The position numbers and the translations under genes are program-made. Positions 63,728 through 64,000 of a stretch of DNA of 64,000 nucleotides are shown here, piece after piece. Every line of letters starts with the position of its first letter. The first letter of the stretch is position 1. The notes below the pieces were generated by a model. That model was not told the DNA's origin. It saw only the letters and a program-made list of their open reading frames with translations, and ran no database searches. The stretch is taken from NCBI RefSeq assembly GCF_014205835.1, contig NZ_JACHCQ010000003.1, positions 222,501 through 286,500 of the forward strand. The letters run 5' to 3'. This stretch comes from Pedobacter sp. AK013 (GTDB lineage: Bacteria; Bacteroidota; Bacteroidia; Sphingobacteriales; Sphingobacteriaceae).

Positions 63728-63850
63728 AAAACACAGAAAGCACGGAAAGCACGGATTTTTCATCTACGCCGTGGTCTGTGTATCCACTGACCTTCTAAAT
63801 AACAACTTTTTTTCCGTTAATAGATCCTGAAACGAGTTCAGGAGGACGGC
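63728..63850. repeat. Short repeats at the right end of the window
   Basis: AGAAAGCACGG and GAAAGCACGG stand in tandem near 63735-63755, a type of simple repeat often seen upstream of Bacteroidota genes. CCTGAA and TTCAGG (about 63826-63842) form a hairpin of the GTCATCCTGAAC type. From 63651 to 64000 no gene is supported; a weak AGCTT/AAGCT hairpin followed by T-rich sequence sits near 63940-63962. Confidence 0.4.
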
Positions 63851-64000
63851 TCTTCTTAAACCAATCAATTGATTCTTGCATTTATGGCTACTGGCCCAAG
63901 TGAAATAAACCTCCTATGAATAAAACCCTTTTTCAAGCAGCTTAGGAAGCTTTTTCTTTTTTTATGGGCAAAAGATGTTCCCTGTCCTGAGAATTGGCGG

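Noticed and set aside
1..64000. CRISPR arrays, tRNA, rRNA or insertion-sequence transposase genes
   Set aside because: I saw no regularly spaced direct repeats, no cloverleaf with a T-loop signature and no transposase motif. A covariance search would be needed to exclude a missed small RNA.

Overview
The window looks like chromosome of a Bacteroidota bacterium, most likely Sphingobacteriaceae and close to Pedobacter (inference). The evidence is an AT-rich genome without clear Shine-Dalgarno sites, Bacteroidota-type promoter elements (TTTG, about 20 bp, TAnnTTTG), a SusC/SusD pair, outer-membrane beta-barrel proteins with carboxypeptidase-like regulatory domains, many small lipoproteins, and dispersed intergenic inverted repeats.

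Bases 1-12981 hold the minus-strand ribosomal super-operon, read from right to left: rplC-rplD-rplW-rplB-rpsS-rplV-rpsC-rplP-rpmC-rpsQ-rplN-rplX-rplE-rpsN-rpsH-rplF-rplR-rpsE-rpmD-rplO-secY-map-infA-rpmJ-rpsM-rpsK-rpsD (rpsD is cut by the window edge). The str genes rpsL-rpsG-fusA-rpsJ lie at 20653-24239 on the same strand. The usual rpsJ-rplC junction is broken by about 7.7 kb of unrelated genes: DUF1634 protein, TSUP exporter, an unknown protein, a fungal TYR1-like prephenate dehydrogenase, a coiled-coil membrane protein, a dGTPase-family protein and four small hydrophilic or membrane proteins. A terminator follows rpsJ, and a near-consensus promoter with a foldable leader precedes rplC, so the two halves appear to be separate transcription units.

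Bases 24645-41842 hold envelope and accessory genes: a secreted rhodanese, a small lipoprotein, a SusC-SusD-discoidin lipoprotein operon with two LacI-type palindromes upstream, a decayed APS kinase (cysC) pseudogene, an outer-membrane beta-barrel protein, a His/Lys-rich secreted peptide, two tandem paralogous lipoproteins, a VF530-type protein, a methyltransferase, a RidA protein, an M1 peptidase and a regulatory-domain protein. Two adjacent copies of a structured repeat of about 235 bp sit at 37946-38435, with diverged copies elsewhere.

Bases 41911-64000 hold an ArsC/Spx-like protein, a LytS/LytTR two-component pair split by an inverted repeat, a 2121-residue alpha-2-macroglobulin with an embedded SusC-like regulatory and plug-start segment, ribH, a YtxJ-like thiol protein, malate:quinone oxidoreductase, a VOC protein, secreted MsrA, a 2OG-Fe(II) oxygenase, a probable beta-propeller protein, and a coupled amidohydrolase plus serine hydrolase (beta-lactamase fold with a remnant GH3 C-terminal domain).

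I recognised no rRNA, tRNA, CRISPR array, intact insertion sequence or prophage. The most unusual items are the split str/S10 cluster, the fungal-type prephenate dehydrogenase, the structured repeat family with compensating stems, the cysC pseudogene and the chimeric macroglobulin.
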